Shown here: in pieces, positions 1 to 5,300 of the stretch
Position numbering within the stretch: position 1 is the first letter of the stretch
Layout of the letters: each line of letters opens with the position of its first letter
From: an uncultured Pseudomonadota bacterium
GTDB lineage: Bacteria; Pseudomonadota; Alphaproteobacteria; Rs-D84
Assembly: GCA_947169505.1 (NCBI GenBank)
Contig: CAMVPZ010000037.1
Coordinates: 1-8,142, forward strand
Length of the DNA: 8,142 nt
Reading direction: 5' to 3'
Position numbers and translations under genes: made by a program
The notes under the pieces: model-generated
The model's input: only the letters and a program-made list of their open reading frames with translations
The model's database searches: none
What the model was told of the DNA's origin: nothing

Positions 1-1042
1 CCAATTTTTCCAATTCATTTAATACTTCTTCTGTGATTTCTGTACCTTCTGGGAATAAAACTTCGTCACCATTTTTAACAGCGCTGAATAAATATTCACC
101 AATCAAAGAATCACGTTCGACACCAAATTGTTTGGATGCAGCAACTATTTTTGACAAACGTTTTGCATTCAAACGGTCGCCTTTGCTTGCCAAAACTTTT
201 TTATCTTTTGGATTAATCAAATCATAATTCAAACGATATTTTTCCAGACCTTCGAAAACGTTTGTATTTCCAACCCATAATTTACCATCAAAAGACAATG
301 GAATTTGTTTATAAAATACAGACAAAATTTCTTCGGCACTCATACCGACAATACCAGGTTTACGTGGGTCTGCTTCGAATTTCTTTTCGTCGCTTGCAGC
401 CGGTAAACAACGCAACAAAACTGTTGCAGGTATTTTACGTCTGCGATCTATACGAACATAAATAATTCCTTTGGATTCTTCAAAATCAATCCATGAACCA
501 TGTTCTGGGATTATACGACCAGTGTATGTTTCTGGATTTCCAGCAATTTTGGATTCTTTGGTTGTACCAAACACAACACCTTGGGCACGGTGCATTTGAG
601 ATACAACAACACGTTCCACACCAGCGGCGATAAAACTTCCACGTTCCGTCATCAACGGAACTTCGCCCATAAATATTTCTTGTTCTTTGATATCACGCAA
701 AGATTTTTTTCCATCTTCTGCAATATCCCATAATATCAATCTCAGCTTCAATTTCAGTTTGCTGGAATATGTTAAATTACGCAGCATACATTCTTGGACA
801 TTATATACAGGTTTATCCAAAGTATATTCAATAAATTCCAAATCTGCGATACCCGCATAATCTTTAATTGGGAACATAGATTTGAAAACGTTTTGCAACC
901 CCATATTTTTTCTGTTTTCTGGGGCAACGTCAGCCTGTAAAAAGTCTCTGTAAGAATTGTACTGAATTTCAACCAAATCAGGAAGCGGAGTTTGCAAAAA
1001 ACTTTTACCAAAAGATTTTCTAAGTTTCTGGATAACTGCCAT
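1..1042 (-). CDS. rpoB: RNA polymerase beta subunit, N-terminal 347 residues (3' end outside window)
   Basis: This is the amino-terminal part of the catalytic beta subunit of RNA polymerase. The frame is open from ATG at 1042 to the left edge, so the gene is cut by the window. Conserved family segments are readable in order: an FPIKDYAG-type start of the beta protrusion near residue 57, VQECMLRNLTYS (82-93), DIKEQEIFMGEVPLMTERG (117-135), ERVVVSQMHR (143-152), IIPEHGSWIDFE (177-188) and YVRIDRRRKIPAT (195-207). An AAAGGA ribosome site lies about 9 bases upstream of the ATG. The gene is last of the visible minus-strand operon, 168 bases after rplL. The normally invariant NGTER and HRSPGV motifs read AGVER (140-144) and HRAQGV (151-156), which is odd for RpoB; V147 (E. 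coli V146 position) and R144 are kept. Identity is certain from the sequence. Confidence 0.97.
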   Translation of the reverse strand, partial: MAVIQKLRKSFGKSFLQTPLPDLVEIQYNSYRDFLQADVAPENRKNMGLQNVFKSMFPIKDYAGIADLEFIEYTLDKPVYNVQECMLRNLTYSSKLKLKLRLILWDIAEDGKKSLRDIKEQEIFMGEVPLMTERGSFIAAGVERVVVSQMHRAQGVVFGTTKESKIAGNPETYTGRIIPEHGSWIDFEESKGIIYVRIDRRRKIPATVLLRCLPAASDEKKFEADPRKPGIVGMSAEEILSVFYKQIPLSFDGKLWVGNTNVFEGLEKYRLNYDLINPKDKKVLASKGDRLNAKRLSKIVAASKQFGVERDSLIGEYLFSAVKNGDEVLFPEGTEITEEVLNELEKL

Positions 1043-1117
1043 TTTCTGAATCCTTTTATTTCTTCTGTTTTTTTATTTTGCAAACGAAAAAAGTGTTTAA
1101 CCTTTTTACGCCTGTGT

Positions 1118-1149
1118 GCCCGCCATAGAATTTTACATTCCTGGCGGGC
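1118..1149 (-). promoter_or_regulatory. Long GC-rich hairpin in the rplL-rpoB spacer
   Basis: Perfect 8-base arms (1118-1125 and 1142-1149, GCCCGCCA/TGGCGGGC) enclose 16 bases, within which GAAT (1128-1131) and ATTC (1137-1140) can extend the stem. It is transcribed between rplL and rpoB. No run of U follows in the minus-strand RNA, so it is not a standard intrinsic terminator. By analogy with the attenuator and RNase III site known in this spacer in E. coli, it may tune or process the mRNA; that role is inference. Confidence 0.6.
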
Positions 1150-1155
1150 GGCGAA

Positions 1156-1198
1156 ATTGCATAAAATGCAATCTAATTTTTGGAATCTTGACGATTCC
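1156..1198 (-). promoter_or_regulatory. Two further small hairpins after rplL
   Basis: Two inverted repeats follow the rplL stop in the minus-strand RNA. The first is GGAATC/GATTCC (1182-1187 and 1193-1198, 5-base loop). The second is ATTGCAT/ATGCAAT (1156-1162 and 1166-1172, 3-base loop). With the GC-rich hairpin at 1118-1149 they form three successive stems that fill about half of the rplL-rpoB spacer. The first stem is followed by an AAAAATT stretch rather than U residues, so simple termination is unlikely. A role in mRNA stability or processing at the rplL 3' end is plausible but unproven. Confidence 0.5.
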
Positions 1199-1210
1199 GC
1201 AAAGTAAAAA

Positions 1211-1579
1211 TTATTTCATTTCTACTTTTGCACCAGCTGCTTCAAGTGTCGCTTTCATTTTTTCAGCTTCATCTTTTGCAACTGCTTCTTTAACAGCTTT
1301 TGGTGCAGATTCAACCAAAGCTTTTGCTTCGCCTAAACCCAAACCTGTGATGTCTTTAACAGCCTTGATAACAGCCAATTTGTTTGCACCAGCATCTGCC
1401 AAAACAACATCAAATTCTGTTTTTTCTTCAGCTGCAGCGCCAGCAGCAGGACCAGCAGCAACTGCAACAGCAGCGGCAGCACTTACGCCCCATGTTTCTT
1501 CCAACGCTTTTGATAATTCGACTGCTTCTTGGACAGTCAATTTTGACAATTCTTCAACTAATTTTTGAATATCTGCCAT
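1211..1579 (-). CDS. rplL: 50S ribosomal protein L7/L12
   Basis: L7/L12 forms the mobile ribosomal stalk that recruits translational GTPases; its dimers bind the C-terminal helix of L10. The 122-residue length is normal. The N-terminal dimerisation region spans about residues 1-31, an alanine-rich flexible hinge about 33-51, and the globular C-terminal domain about 53-122, with the conserved KLAVIKAVKDITGLGLGEAK run (67-86) that contacts elongation factors. The ATG at 1577-1579 is preceded by a strong AGGAG ribosome site (AGGAGTAAGAAATG). It lies 24 bases after rplJ, as in nearly all bacteria, and is followed by a structured 168-base spacer before rpoB. L7/L12 is needed in several copies per ribosome, which fits a good ribosome site and an mRNA break or attenuation point downstream. 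No anomaly is visible. Confidence 0.98.
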   Translation of the reverse strand: MADIQKLVEELSKLTVQEAVELSKALEETWGVSAAAAVAVAAGPAAGAAAEEKTEFDVVLADAGANKLAVIKAVKDITGLGLGEAKALVESAPKAVKEAVAKDEAEKMKATLEAAGAKVEMK

Positions 1580-1603
1580 TTCTTACTCCTTATTGAGTTT
1601 TTA

Positions 1604-2083
1604 TTAATTTTGTTTTTTTCCATACTCAGCCGAAACACGTGCAAGACGTGATGCAGGTTCTATCAATATACGTGCGATAGTACCACGAATTTCCAGCAAA
1701 GATGGAAGCTTGGATAATTGCACTATGCCGTTCACATCCAGAAGTTCTGCATCCATTTTTCCACCGACAATTGTCAGTTTTTGATGATCTTCGGCAAATT
1801 TTGCCAAAACCTTTGTGACCGCCAACGCATCTGTTGCAACTGCAACCGCTGTTGGACGTTTCATCAATTCAGATACAGCTTCGAAATTGGTGTCTTTTAA
1901 TGCCAATTTCATCAAACGGTTTTTAACAACTTTGAAAACGGAAACCAATGGACGTAATTCATTACGCAAACTTTCCATTTCTTGCACTGTTAAACCATGG
2001 TTTTCAACGACGAAAACACCGTCTGCTTCTTTCAAGGACGACTGCAACGCTGAAATCAAATCTGATTTTTCTTCGCGTCTCAT
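1604..2083 (-). CDS. rplJ: 50S ribosomal protein L10
   Basis: L10 anchors the L7/L12 stalk to 23S rRNA and represses its own operon by binding the leader mRNA. The 159-residue product is slightly short for the family (commonly about 165-175). The N-terminal RNA-binding domain is readable: GVFVVENHGLTVQEMESLR (22-40), LRPLVSVFKVVKNRLMKLAL (43-62) and TAVAVATDA (78-86). The C-terminal part, RIL(I)EPASRLARVSAEY, corresponds to the helix that binds L7/L12 dimers. The ATG at 2083 follows AAAAGGATATATAAAG, an acceptable ribosome site. Translation ends with two in-frame stops in tandem (TAA TAA, 1606-1601). It is preceded by a 180-base leader carrying the L10-binding structure and followed closely by rplL, the usual autoregulated pair. 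Confidence 0.97.
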   Translation of the reverse strand: MRREEKSDLISALQSSLKEADGVFVVENHGLTVQEMESLRNELRPLVSVFKVVKNRLMKLALKDTNFEAVSELMKRPTAVAVATDALAVTKVLAKFAEDHQKLTIVGGKMDAELLDVNGIVQLSKLPSLLEIRGTIARILIEPASRLARVSAEYGKKQN

Positions 2084-2142
2084 CTTTATATATCCTTTTA
2101 AGCTTCTTTTGTTAAACTTTCCATCTGTGGTTTTTCCACCGG

Positions 2143-2164
2143 TGGGGCTTCGTTTCCTGCCCCA
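2143..2164 (-). promoter_or_regulatory. GC-rich hairpin between the L10 leader and rplJ
   Basis: Arms TGGGGC/GCCCCA (2143-2148 and 2159-2164) enclose a 10-base loop in the minus-strand transcript. The element follows the L10 leader core and lies about 60 bases before the rplJ start. Adjacent to it, CCACCGGTGG (2136-2145) and GTGG...CCAC (2127-2130 and 2136-2139) offer mutually exclusive pairings, so this stretch can fold in more than one way. It could relay L10 binding to the rplJ ribosome site, but that is inference. Confidence 0.5.
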
Positions 2165-2172
2165 AAGAATTT

Positions 2173-2232
2173 TTCTTTGTCTATGATGGAAATTAAGTGA
2201 TTTTCTTCACACCATCAGTCTTGGACAGAAAT
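2173..2232 (-). promoter_or_regulatory. L10 ribosomal protein leader (autoregulatory mRNA element)
   Basis: The minus-strand RNA upstream of rplJ carries the hallmark of the L10-binding leader: CAAGAC, then a stem UGAUGG/CCAUCA (2212-2217 with 2184-2189), an inner GUGA/UCAC hairpin, the CUUAAU segment just before the returning CC strand, and UAGAC. As I recall it, the E. coli leader has the same order (GAAGAC, GCAGG, hairpin, CUUAAU, CC, UGCGUAGAC). An outer stem, UUUCUGUC with GACAAAGAAA (2-base bulge), closes it. In known systems the L10-L7/L12 complex binds here and blocks translation of rplJ and rplL. Motif order is seen directly; function is by homology. Confidence 0.85.
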
Positions 2233-2238
2233 CCGTTG

Positions 2239-2262
2239 TTATGGTGGGTTGCCCCACCATAA
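2239..2262 (-). promoter_or_regulatory. 10-bp hairpin with GCAA tetraloop directly after rplA
   Basis: A perfect 10-base inverted repeat (TTATGGTGGG at 2239-2248, CCCACCATAA at 2253-2262) surrounds four bases that read GCAA, a GNRA tetraloop, in the minus-strand RNA. It begins one base after the rplA stop codon. No U-tract follows, so a strong terminator is unlikely. It probably protects the rplK-rplA 3' end or separates it from the L10 leader; this role is inferred. Confidence 0.65.
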
Positions 2263-2263
2263 A

Positions 2264-2938
2264 TTATTTTACTTCAACCTTAAGCCCTGGGCCCTGGGTT
2301 GTAGCAACACTGCATCCCAAAATATATTGACCTTTGGCGGACGCAGGTTTAACTTTTTTCAATTGTTCAATCAACGCATTTGCGTTTTCAACCAATTTGT
2401 CAGTTGCAAAAGACATTTTACCAATACCGGCATGGATGATACCTTTCTTTTCAGCACGATATTCAATTTGTCCTGCTTTTGCATTTGCAATTGCTTCTGC
2501 TACGTTATTTGTGACAGTTCCCAATTTTGGGTTAGGCATTAAACCTTTTGGTCCCAAAACACGTGCAACCTTGGACATTTTTGGCATCATATCAGGTGTT
2601 GCGATAACACGATCAAATTCCAAAAATCCATTTGCAACTTTGTCAATCAATTCTTCACCACCGACAACATCAGCACCGGCTTTTTTTGCATCTTCTTGGG
2701 AATTAACTGTGAACACAGCAACACGGACTTTTTTACCGGTACCATTTGGCAAAGACAACATTCCACGAATGTTTTGATCTGCTTTGGTCACATCGATACC
2801 CAATTTAATTGCAATTTCCAAACTTTCATCAAATTTAGAAGAACAAAAACCACGCAATGTTTCGATTGCTTCGTTTAATGTGTAAACTTTCTTAGAATCC
2901 AATGTGGACCAAGTTTTTCTTCTTTTTGTAACTTTCAT
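2264..2938 (-). CDS. rplA: 50S ribosomal protein L1
   Basis: L1 forms the ribosomal stalk on the E-site side, helps release deacylated tRNA, and in many bacteria represses the rplK-rplA mRNA. The 224-residue length is near the usual 225-235. Readable family blocks include LGIDVTKADQNIRGMLSLPNGTGK (46-69), the L1 signature KVARVLGPKGLMPNPKLGTVT (123-143) and the closing block around AKGQYILGCSVA (201-212). The ATG at 2936-2938 sits 3 bases after the rplK stop. The ribosome site GGAGGAC is formed by the last codons of rplK, so translation of the two genes is probably coupled. The gene is followed immediately by a strong hairpin (2239-2262) and then the rplJ leader. No truncation or odd substitution is evident. 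Confidence 0.98.
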   Translation of the reverse strand: MKVTKRRKTWSTLDSKKVYTLNEAIETLRGFCSSKFDESLEIAIKLGIDVTKADQNIRGMLSLPNGTGKKVRVAVFTVNSQEDAKKAGADVVGGEELIDKVANGFLEFDRVIATPDMMPKMSKVARVLGPKGLMPNPKLGTVTNNVAEAIANAKAGQIEYRAEKKGIIHAGIGKMSFATDKLVENANALIEQLKKVKPASAKGQYILGCSVATTQGPGLKVEVK

Positions 2939-2941
2939 GAC

Positions 2942-3373
2942 TTAGTCCTCCACCTTTACGCCCATAGAACGGCATTGACCCGCAACAATATTGCACGCAG
3001 ATTCAATGGTAGAACAATTCAAATCAGGCATTTTGTTTTTTGCAATTTCTTCAATTTGTGCTTTTGTGATAGTTCCAACAAAATCACGACCTGGTTTATG
3101 AGAACCAATTTTCAATTTCAATGCTTTTTTAATATAATACGACACAGGTGGCAATTTCATGATAAATTCGAAACTGCGGTCTGTATAAACAGTGATTATA
3201 CAAGGAATTGGCATTCCAGGTTCTTTATCAGCTGTTTTGTCGTTAAATTGTTTGCAGAATTCTGCGATATTAACACCAGCAGCACCCAGCGCAGGCCCAA
3301 TTGGAGGCGCAGGATTTGCTTGTTTGGCAGGGACAACCAATTTAACAATCCCTTTTAATTCTTTTTTTGCCAT
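2942..3373 (-). CDS. rplK: 50S ribosomal protein L11
   Basis: L11 binds the GTPase-associated centre of 23S rRNA together with L10 and is required for stringent-response sensing. The 143-residue length is typical. The N-terminal domain contains the proline-rich linker-facing block ANPAPPIGPALGAAGVNI (19-36), and the rRNA-binding C-terminal domain contains KIGSHKPGRDFVGTIT (88-103) and SMGVKVED (136-143). The family signature that usually reads VAGTARSMG is VAGQCRSMG here (130-138), a modest divergence. The ATG at 3371-3373 follows GGAGTG, a good ribosome site. It heads the rplK-rplA pair, downstream of a 100-base spacer that holds a candidate L1-responsive hairpin. Confidence 0.98.
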   Translation of the reverse strand: MAKKELKGIVKLVVPAKQANPAPPIGPALGAAGVNIAEFCKQFNDKTADKEPGMPIPCIITVYTDRSFEFIMKLPPVSYYIKKALKLKIGSHKPGRDFVGTITKAQIEEIAKNKMPDLNCSTIESACNIVAGQCRSMGVKVED

Positions 3374-3426
3374 TTTTTCACTCCATTCTTTTTGCGATGT
3401 CTTTTTTCAAACATCTGGTTAGTGTT

Positions 3427-3452
3427 GTGGTGCGATGTGGCGCATCTACCAC
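3427..3452 (-). promoter_or_regulatory. Hairpin with asymmetric internal loop upstream of rplK
   Basis: Five pairs (GTGGT 3427-3431 with ACCAC 3448-3452), an asymmetric internal loop (GC opposite T on the plus strand), four pairs (GATG 3434-3437 with CATC 3443-3446) and a 5-base loop lie between nusG and rplK. L1 is known to repress rplK-rplA by binding a stem with an asymmetric internal loop near rplK, so this is a candidate L1 site. The resemblance is to overall shape only, not to a sequence consensus I can verify. No U-tract follows, so it is not an evident terminator. Confidence 0.4.
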
Positions 3453-3473
3453 GTTTTTATCCAACCCATTGGG

Positions 3474-4019
3474 TTAAATCTTTTCAACTTGGGTAAAATC
3501 CAACTCAACACTGGTTTCACGACCAAATACAAGTATTGTCACCGTCATTTTCTGTTTTACATTATCAACATTCGACGCAACACCATTGAAATTCGCAAAA
3601 GGTCCATCGATAACATGTACTTCTTGACCTTCTTCATAAACAGTGTCTTCTGTGACAACAGAACCTTCTTCAACTTGTTTCAACAGGCGACGTGCTTCGG
3701 CTTCACTGATAGGAATTGGCTTAGACTGATTTTTAACTTTTTGACCCAAAAACATAACAACTTGGGGCATCAATTTAACCAAAGAAAACGTTTCGTTATT
3801 CATAACCATTTGAACAACGATATAACCCGGGAAAAATTTCTTTTCTGTTTTTACACGTTTTCCAGCCTTGATTTCAGAAACTTCACGTGTTGGAACCAAA
3901 ATCTCTCCAAAATAAGCATTTAATTTACGTTTATCGATTTGTTCACGCAATTCACGTGCAACTTTGTCTTCACAAGATGTATGAACATTTACAACAAACC
4001 ACTGCATTTTTTCTTCCAT
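3474..4019 (-). CDS. nusG: Transcription termination/antitermination factor NusG
   Basis: NusG binds RNA polymerase through its N-terminal domain and Rho or ribosomal protein S10 through its C-terminal KOW domain, linking transcription with translation and termination. The 181-residue length fits. The NGN domain begins at QWFVVNVHTSCEDKV (6-20) and includes the family block KKFFPGYIVVQM (60-71). The KOW domain starts around GQEVHVIDGPFANFNGV (131-147) and ends with VFGRETSVELDFTQVEKI (164-181). The ATG at 4019 is preceded by AAGGA at 7 bases; a second in-frame ATG four codons later is less well placed. The usual VTGFVG-like block reads VVMFLG (87-92), a small divergence. It lies 19 bases after secE, the conserved pairing, and its stop overlaps an AACCCA/TGGGTT palindrome (3463-3475). 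Confidence 0.98.
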   Translation of the reverse strand: MEEKMQWFVVNVHTSCEDKVARELREQIDKRKLNAYFGEILVPTREVSEIKAGKRVKTEKKFFPGYIVVQMVMNNETFSLVKLMPQVVMFLGQKVKNQSKPIPISEAEARRLLKQVEEGSVVTEDTVYEEGQEVHVIDGPFANFNGVASNVDNVKQKMTVTILVFGRETSVELDFTQVEKI

Positions 4020-4038
4020 ACTGCATTCCTTTTATTAT

Positions 4039-4218
4039 TTAGAAAATCCAGTTCACCAAAGCATTCAAAATACTGTCTATGATAAAAAAGAACAATGCGG
4101 CAAGACCCGAAAACACCAATATCATTATAGTAGTATGAATAACTGTATCACGTGTTGGCCAAACAATTTTGAACCATTCGCTGCGTACTGATTTGATAAA
4201 TTCAATTATTTTTTTCAT
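4039..4218 (-). CDS. secE: Preprotein translocase subunit SecE
   Basis: SecE is the essential small clamp subunit of the SecYEG channel in the inner membrane. The 59-residue product is the short, single-span form common outside the enterics. An amphipathic N-terminal helix contains the diagnostic SEWFKIVWPTRDTV segment (13-26), followed by one hydrophobic span at about 29-52. I place the start at ATG 4216-4218, which has GGA six bases upstream. The frame is open further to a TTG at 4246-4248 (10 more residues), but that codon has no ribosome site and the extension is not SecE-like. The gene lies between tRNA-Trp and nusG, a common alphaproteobacterial arrangement, and is probably cotranscribed with both. 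Confidence 0.96.
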   Translation of the reverse strand: MKKIIEFIKSVRSEWFKIVWPTRDTVIHTTIMILVFSGLAALFFFIIDSILNALVNWIF

Positions 4219-4259
4219 GTTTTTTCCGGTTTTTCTTACCTTAATCAATCTTGTTTTTC

Positions 4260-4333
4260 TGGCAGGGGCTGAAGGAATCGAACCCTCATCCGCGGTTTTG
4301 GAGACCGATATTCTACCGTTGAACTAAGCCCCT
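4260..4333 (-). tRNA. tRNA-Trp (anticodon CCA)
   Basis: A complete 74-nucleotide cloverleaf reads on the minus strand. The acceptor stem AGGGGCT/AGCCCCT (4327-4333 with 4264-4270) is followed by a G discriminator and an encoded CCA (4262-4260). The anticodon loop is CTCCAAA, with the CCA anticodon at 4299-4301. The D stem GTTC/GAAT has one G-U pair, and the T arm carries TTCGATT. The outermost pair of the anticodon stem (T27 with C43) appears mismatched. It is first in the secE-nusG-ribosomal protein operon, 41 bases before secE, so it must be processed from a longer transcript or read through. Confidence 0.97.
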
Positions 4334-4396
4334 TTTAACAATCTTTTCAGCATACCAATCCCAACAAAACGCCCATACTCCGCCATTATTGCTGGA

Positions 4397-4424
4397 AGCA
4401 TAGCACACCTTTATTAAAAATCAA
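4397..4424 (-). promoter_or_regulatory. Candidate sigma70 promoter for tRNA-Trp operon (proximal)
   Basis: On the minus strand, TTGATT (4424-4419) and TATGCT (4402-4397) are separated by 16 bases. TGC directly upstream of the -10 gives an extended -10. The predicted start near 4390 is about 57 bases before the tRNA. The match is good, but the region is AT-rich and no other evidence is available. Confidence 0.55.
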
Positions 4425-4440
4425 GCGGAAATATTATAAT
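4411..4440 (+). promoter_or_regulatory. Weak candidate promoter for the T4SS operon (distal)
   Basis: A perfect plus-strand TATAAT (4435-4440) has TTATTA (4411-4416) 18 bases upstream. It overlaps the minus-strand candidate promoters, so polymerase binding in the two directions would compete. The predicted start near 4447 leaves about a 120-base leader before virB8. The -35 match is poor. Confidence 0.3.
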
Positions 4441-4461
4441 GTTTAAAAAAAATTATAGCAA
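4433..4461 (-). promoter_or_regulatory. Candidate sigma70 promoter for tRNA-Trp operon (middle)
   Basis: TTGCTA (4461-4456) and a perfect TATAAT (4438-4433) lie 17 bases apart on the minus strand. The -35 overlaps the -10 of the distal candidate at 4452-4457, so the two could not be occupied together. AT-richness makes a chance match quite possible. Confidence 0.35.
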
Positions 4462-4480
4462 GCAAAAAAATAAATGTCCT
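4452..4480 (-). promoter_or_regulatory. Candidate sigma70 promoter for tRNA-Trp operon (distal)
   Basis: AGGACA (4480-4475; four of six bases match TTGACA) and a perfect TATAAT (4457-4452) lie 17 bases apart on the minus strand, with TGC directly upstream of the -10. This is the best consensus match in the divergent region. The predicted start near 4445 gives about a 110-base leader before the tRNA. Confidence 0.55.
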
Positions 4481-4515
4481 TTTTAACACATTTTTATGAA
4501 ATTTGTATTTTTTAC

Positions 4516-4545
4516 TTGCGCTGGCCAAATAAAATTGTCTAGAAT
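4516..4545 (+). promoter_or_regulatory. Weak candidate promoter for the T4SS operon (proximal)
   Basis: TTGCGC (4516-4521) and TAGAAT (4540-4545) are 18 bases apart on the plus strand. A start near 4552 would give a short leader of about 20 bases that still includes the GGGAG ribosome site at 4561-4565. The -10 matches five of six consensus bases, the -35 only three. Confidence 0.3.
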
Positions 4546-4560
4546 CAAAATACATAATGT

Positions 4561-4565
4561 GGGAG
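4561..4565 (+). promoter_or_regulatory. Ribosome site that sets the GTG start of virB8
   Basis: GGGAG lies five bases before GTG 4571 and 17 bases before the in-frame ATG at 4580. This spacing favours the GTG and argues against the longer frame from 4496. Confidence 0.7.
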
Positions 4566-4570
4566 TTTGC

Positions 4571-5266
4571 GTGGCAAAGATGGTACAACCGCCGGTTTTG
4601 ATGTCAAGAATCATGACATTTGTGTTGGCAACATCGATTGTGGTGTTGGCGGCATTGGTGGTCACTTTGTATAAAATGATACCTTTGGAAAGACCCCAAG
4701 TTTTCTTTTTATTGACTAATAATCGCCCAATCAATACGGTAATTGAGCCTTTGGTGCCAGATTCCACCAATGAACAGGCGATTGAAAATTATGAAAAAGG
4801 CTTTGTTCGTGAATATATTATCACACGGAATACTTTGGACACGAATGCTGTGCTTACCCGCACAAATTGGACCAGTATAATAAGAAATTGGTCAAGCGAA
4901 AAAGTCTATTCTGCATTGACCAAAACTGAATTGTACAAAGAATATACTTTAAGCGACAGACCACCAATGCTTTCATGCCTTGTGAATTTCATTGATGTGG
5001 ATAAAACTGCTTCTAAAACGGACTATGATGAATACGTCACAAACTTTATGTGGATTTGTAAAAATATTGGTGGACAGACCGTACAAAAAAATTATAAGAT
5101 ACGATTAAGAATACAATCTGTTTTGGGCAAAAATGCGTCCGACACATTAGAAAACCTGAACAAATTGCGCAATAACCCGCTTGGAATTCGTGTTGTTGGC
5201 TATACTGTTATAGAAGGCGAAGGTGATCCTTTGAATGCAAAAGACCTGATTTTATACCAAAACTGA
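4571..5266 (+). CDS. virB8: VirB8-like T4SS inner-membrane protein
   Basis: VirB8-family proteins are bitopic inner-membrane components of type IV secretion systems that contact VirB9 and VirB10 from the periplasm. The product is 231 residues, the usual size. A short cytoplasmic tail precedes one membrane span (about 14-34, IMTFVLATSIVVLAALVVTLY), and the rest is a periplasmic VirB8 fold. The tell-tale features are the YEKGFVREYIITRN helix, paired strands around KNYKIRLRIQSVLGKN, and the NPLGIRVVGYTV motif (202-213), matching the conserved NPxG motif of VirB8. I chose GTG at 4571-4573 because GGGAG lies five bases upstream; the frame extends back to ATG 4496 without a ribosome site, and the added residues are not VirB8-like. 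It is first in the plus-strand operon, followed after 34 bases by virB9. Confidence 0.88.
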   Translation: MAKMVQPPVLMSRIMTFVLATSIVVLAALVVTLYKMIPLERPQVFFLLTNNRPINTVIEPLVPDSTNEQAIENYEKGFVREYIITRNTLDTNAVLTRTNWTSIIRNWSSEKVYSALTKTELYKEYTLSDRPPMLSCLVNFIDVDKTASKTDYDEYVTNFMWICKNIGGQTVQKNYKIRLRIQSVLGKNASDTLENLNKLRNNPLGIRVVGYTVIEGEGDPLNAKDLILYQN

Positions 5267-5300
5267 AACTGTTTTTTATTTAAGGAAAGGAAGATAAAAC

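Noticed and set aside
772..1083. Minus-strand frame of 103 residues overlapping the rpoB start
   Set aside because: It is out of frame with the clear RpoB reading; the RpoB frame carries all conserved motifs.
1116..1568. Plus-strand frame of 150 residues opposite rplL
   Set aside because: It is a shadow of the alanine-rich rplL coding sequence with no ribosome site or conserved motif.
3463..3475. Palindrome AACCCA-T-TGGGTT at the nusG stop as a terminator
   Set aside because: The arms leave almost no loop, there is no U-tract, and rplK must be expressed downstream.
4219..4248. TTG start adding 10 residues to SecE
   Set aside because: No ribosome site; ATG 4218 has GGA at six bases and gives the normal SecE N-terminus.
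4260..4333. tRNA-Trp as the integration site of a T4SS-bearing element
   Set aside because: Integrating elements normally sit at the tRNA 3' end, which faces secE here; no direct repeat of the 3' end or integrase is seen on the T4SS side.
4496..4570. Longer virB8 reading frame starting at ATG 4496
   Set aside because: No ribosome site precedes it, the added 25 residues break the usual short cytoplasmic tail, and GTG 4571 has GGGAG at five bases.
4483..4770. Minus-strand frame of 95 residues opposite the start of virB8
   Set aside because: It is antisense to a convincing VirB8 membrane segment, has no recognisable domain, and overlaps the divergent promoter region.
5256..5280. Possible terminator after virB8 (AAAAC...GTTTTTT)
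   Set aside because: The stem is only about five AT-rich pairs, and virB9 follows in the same direction with a strong ribosome site, so transcription most likely continues.
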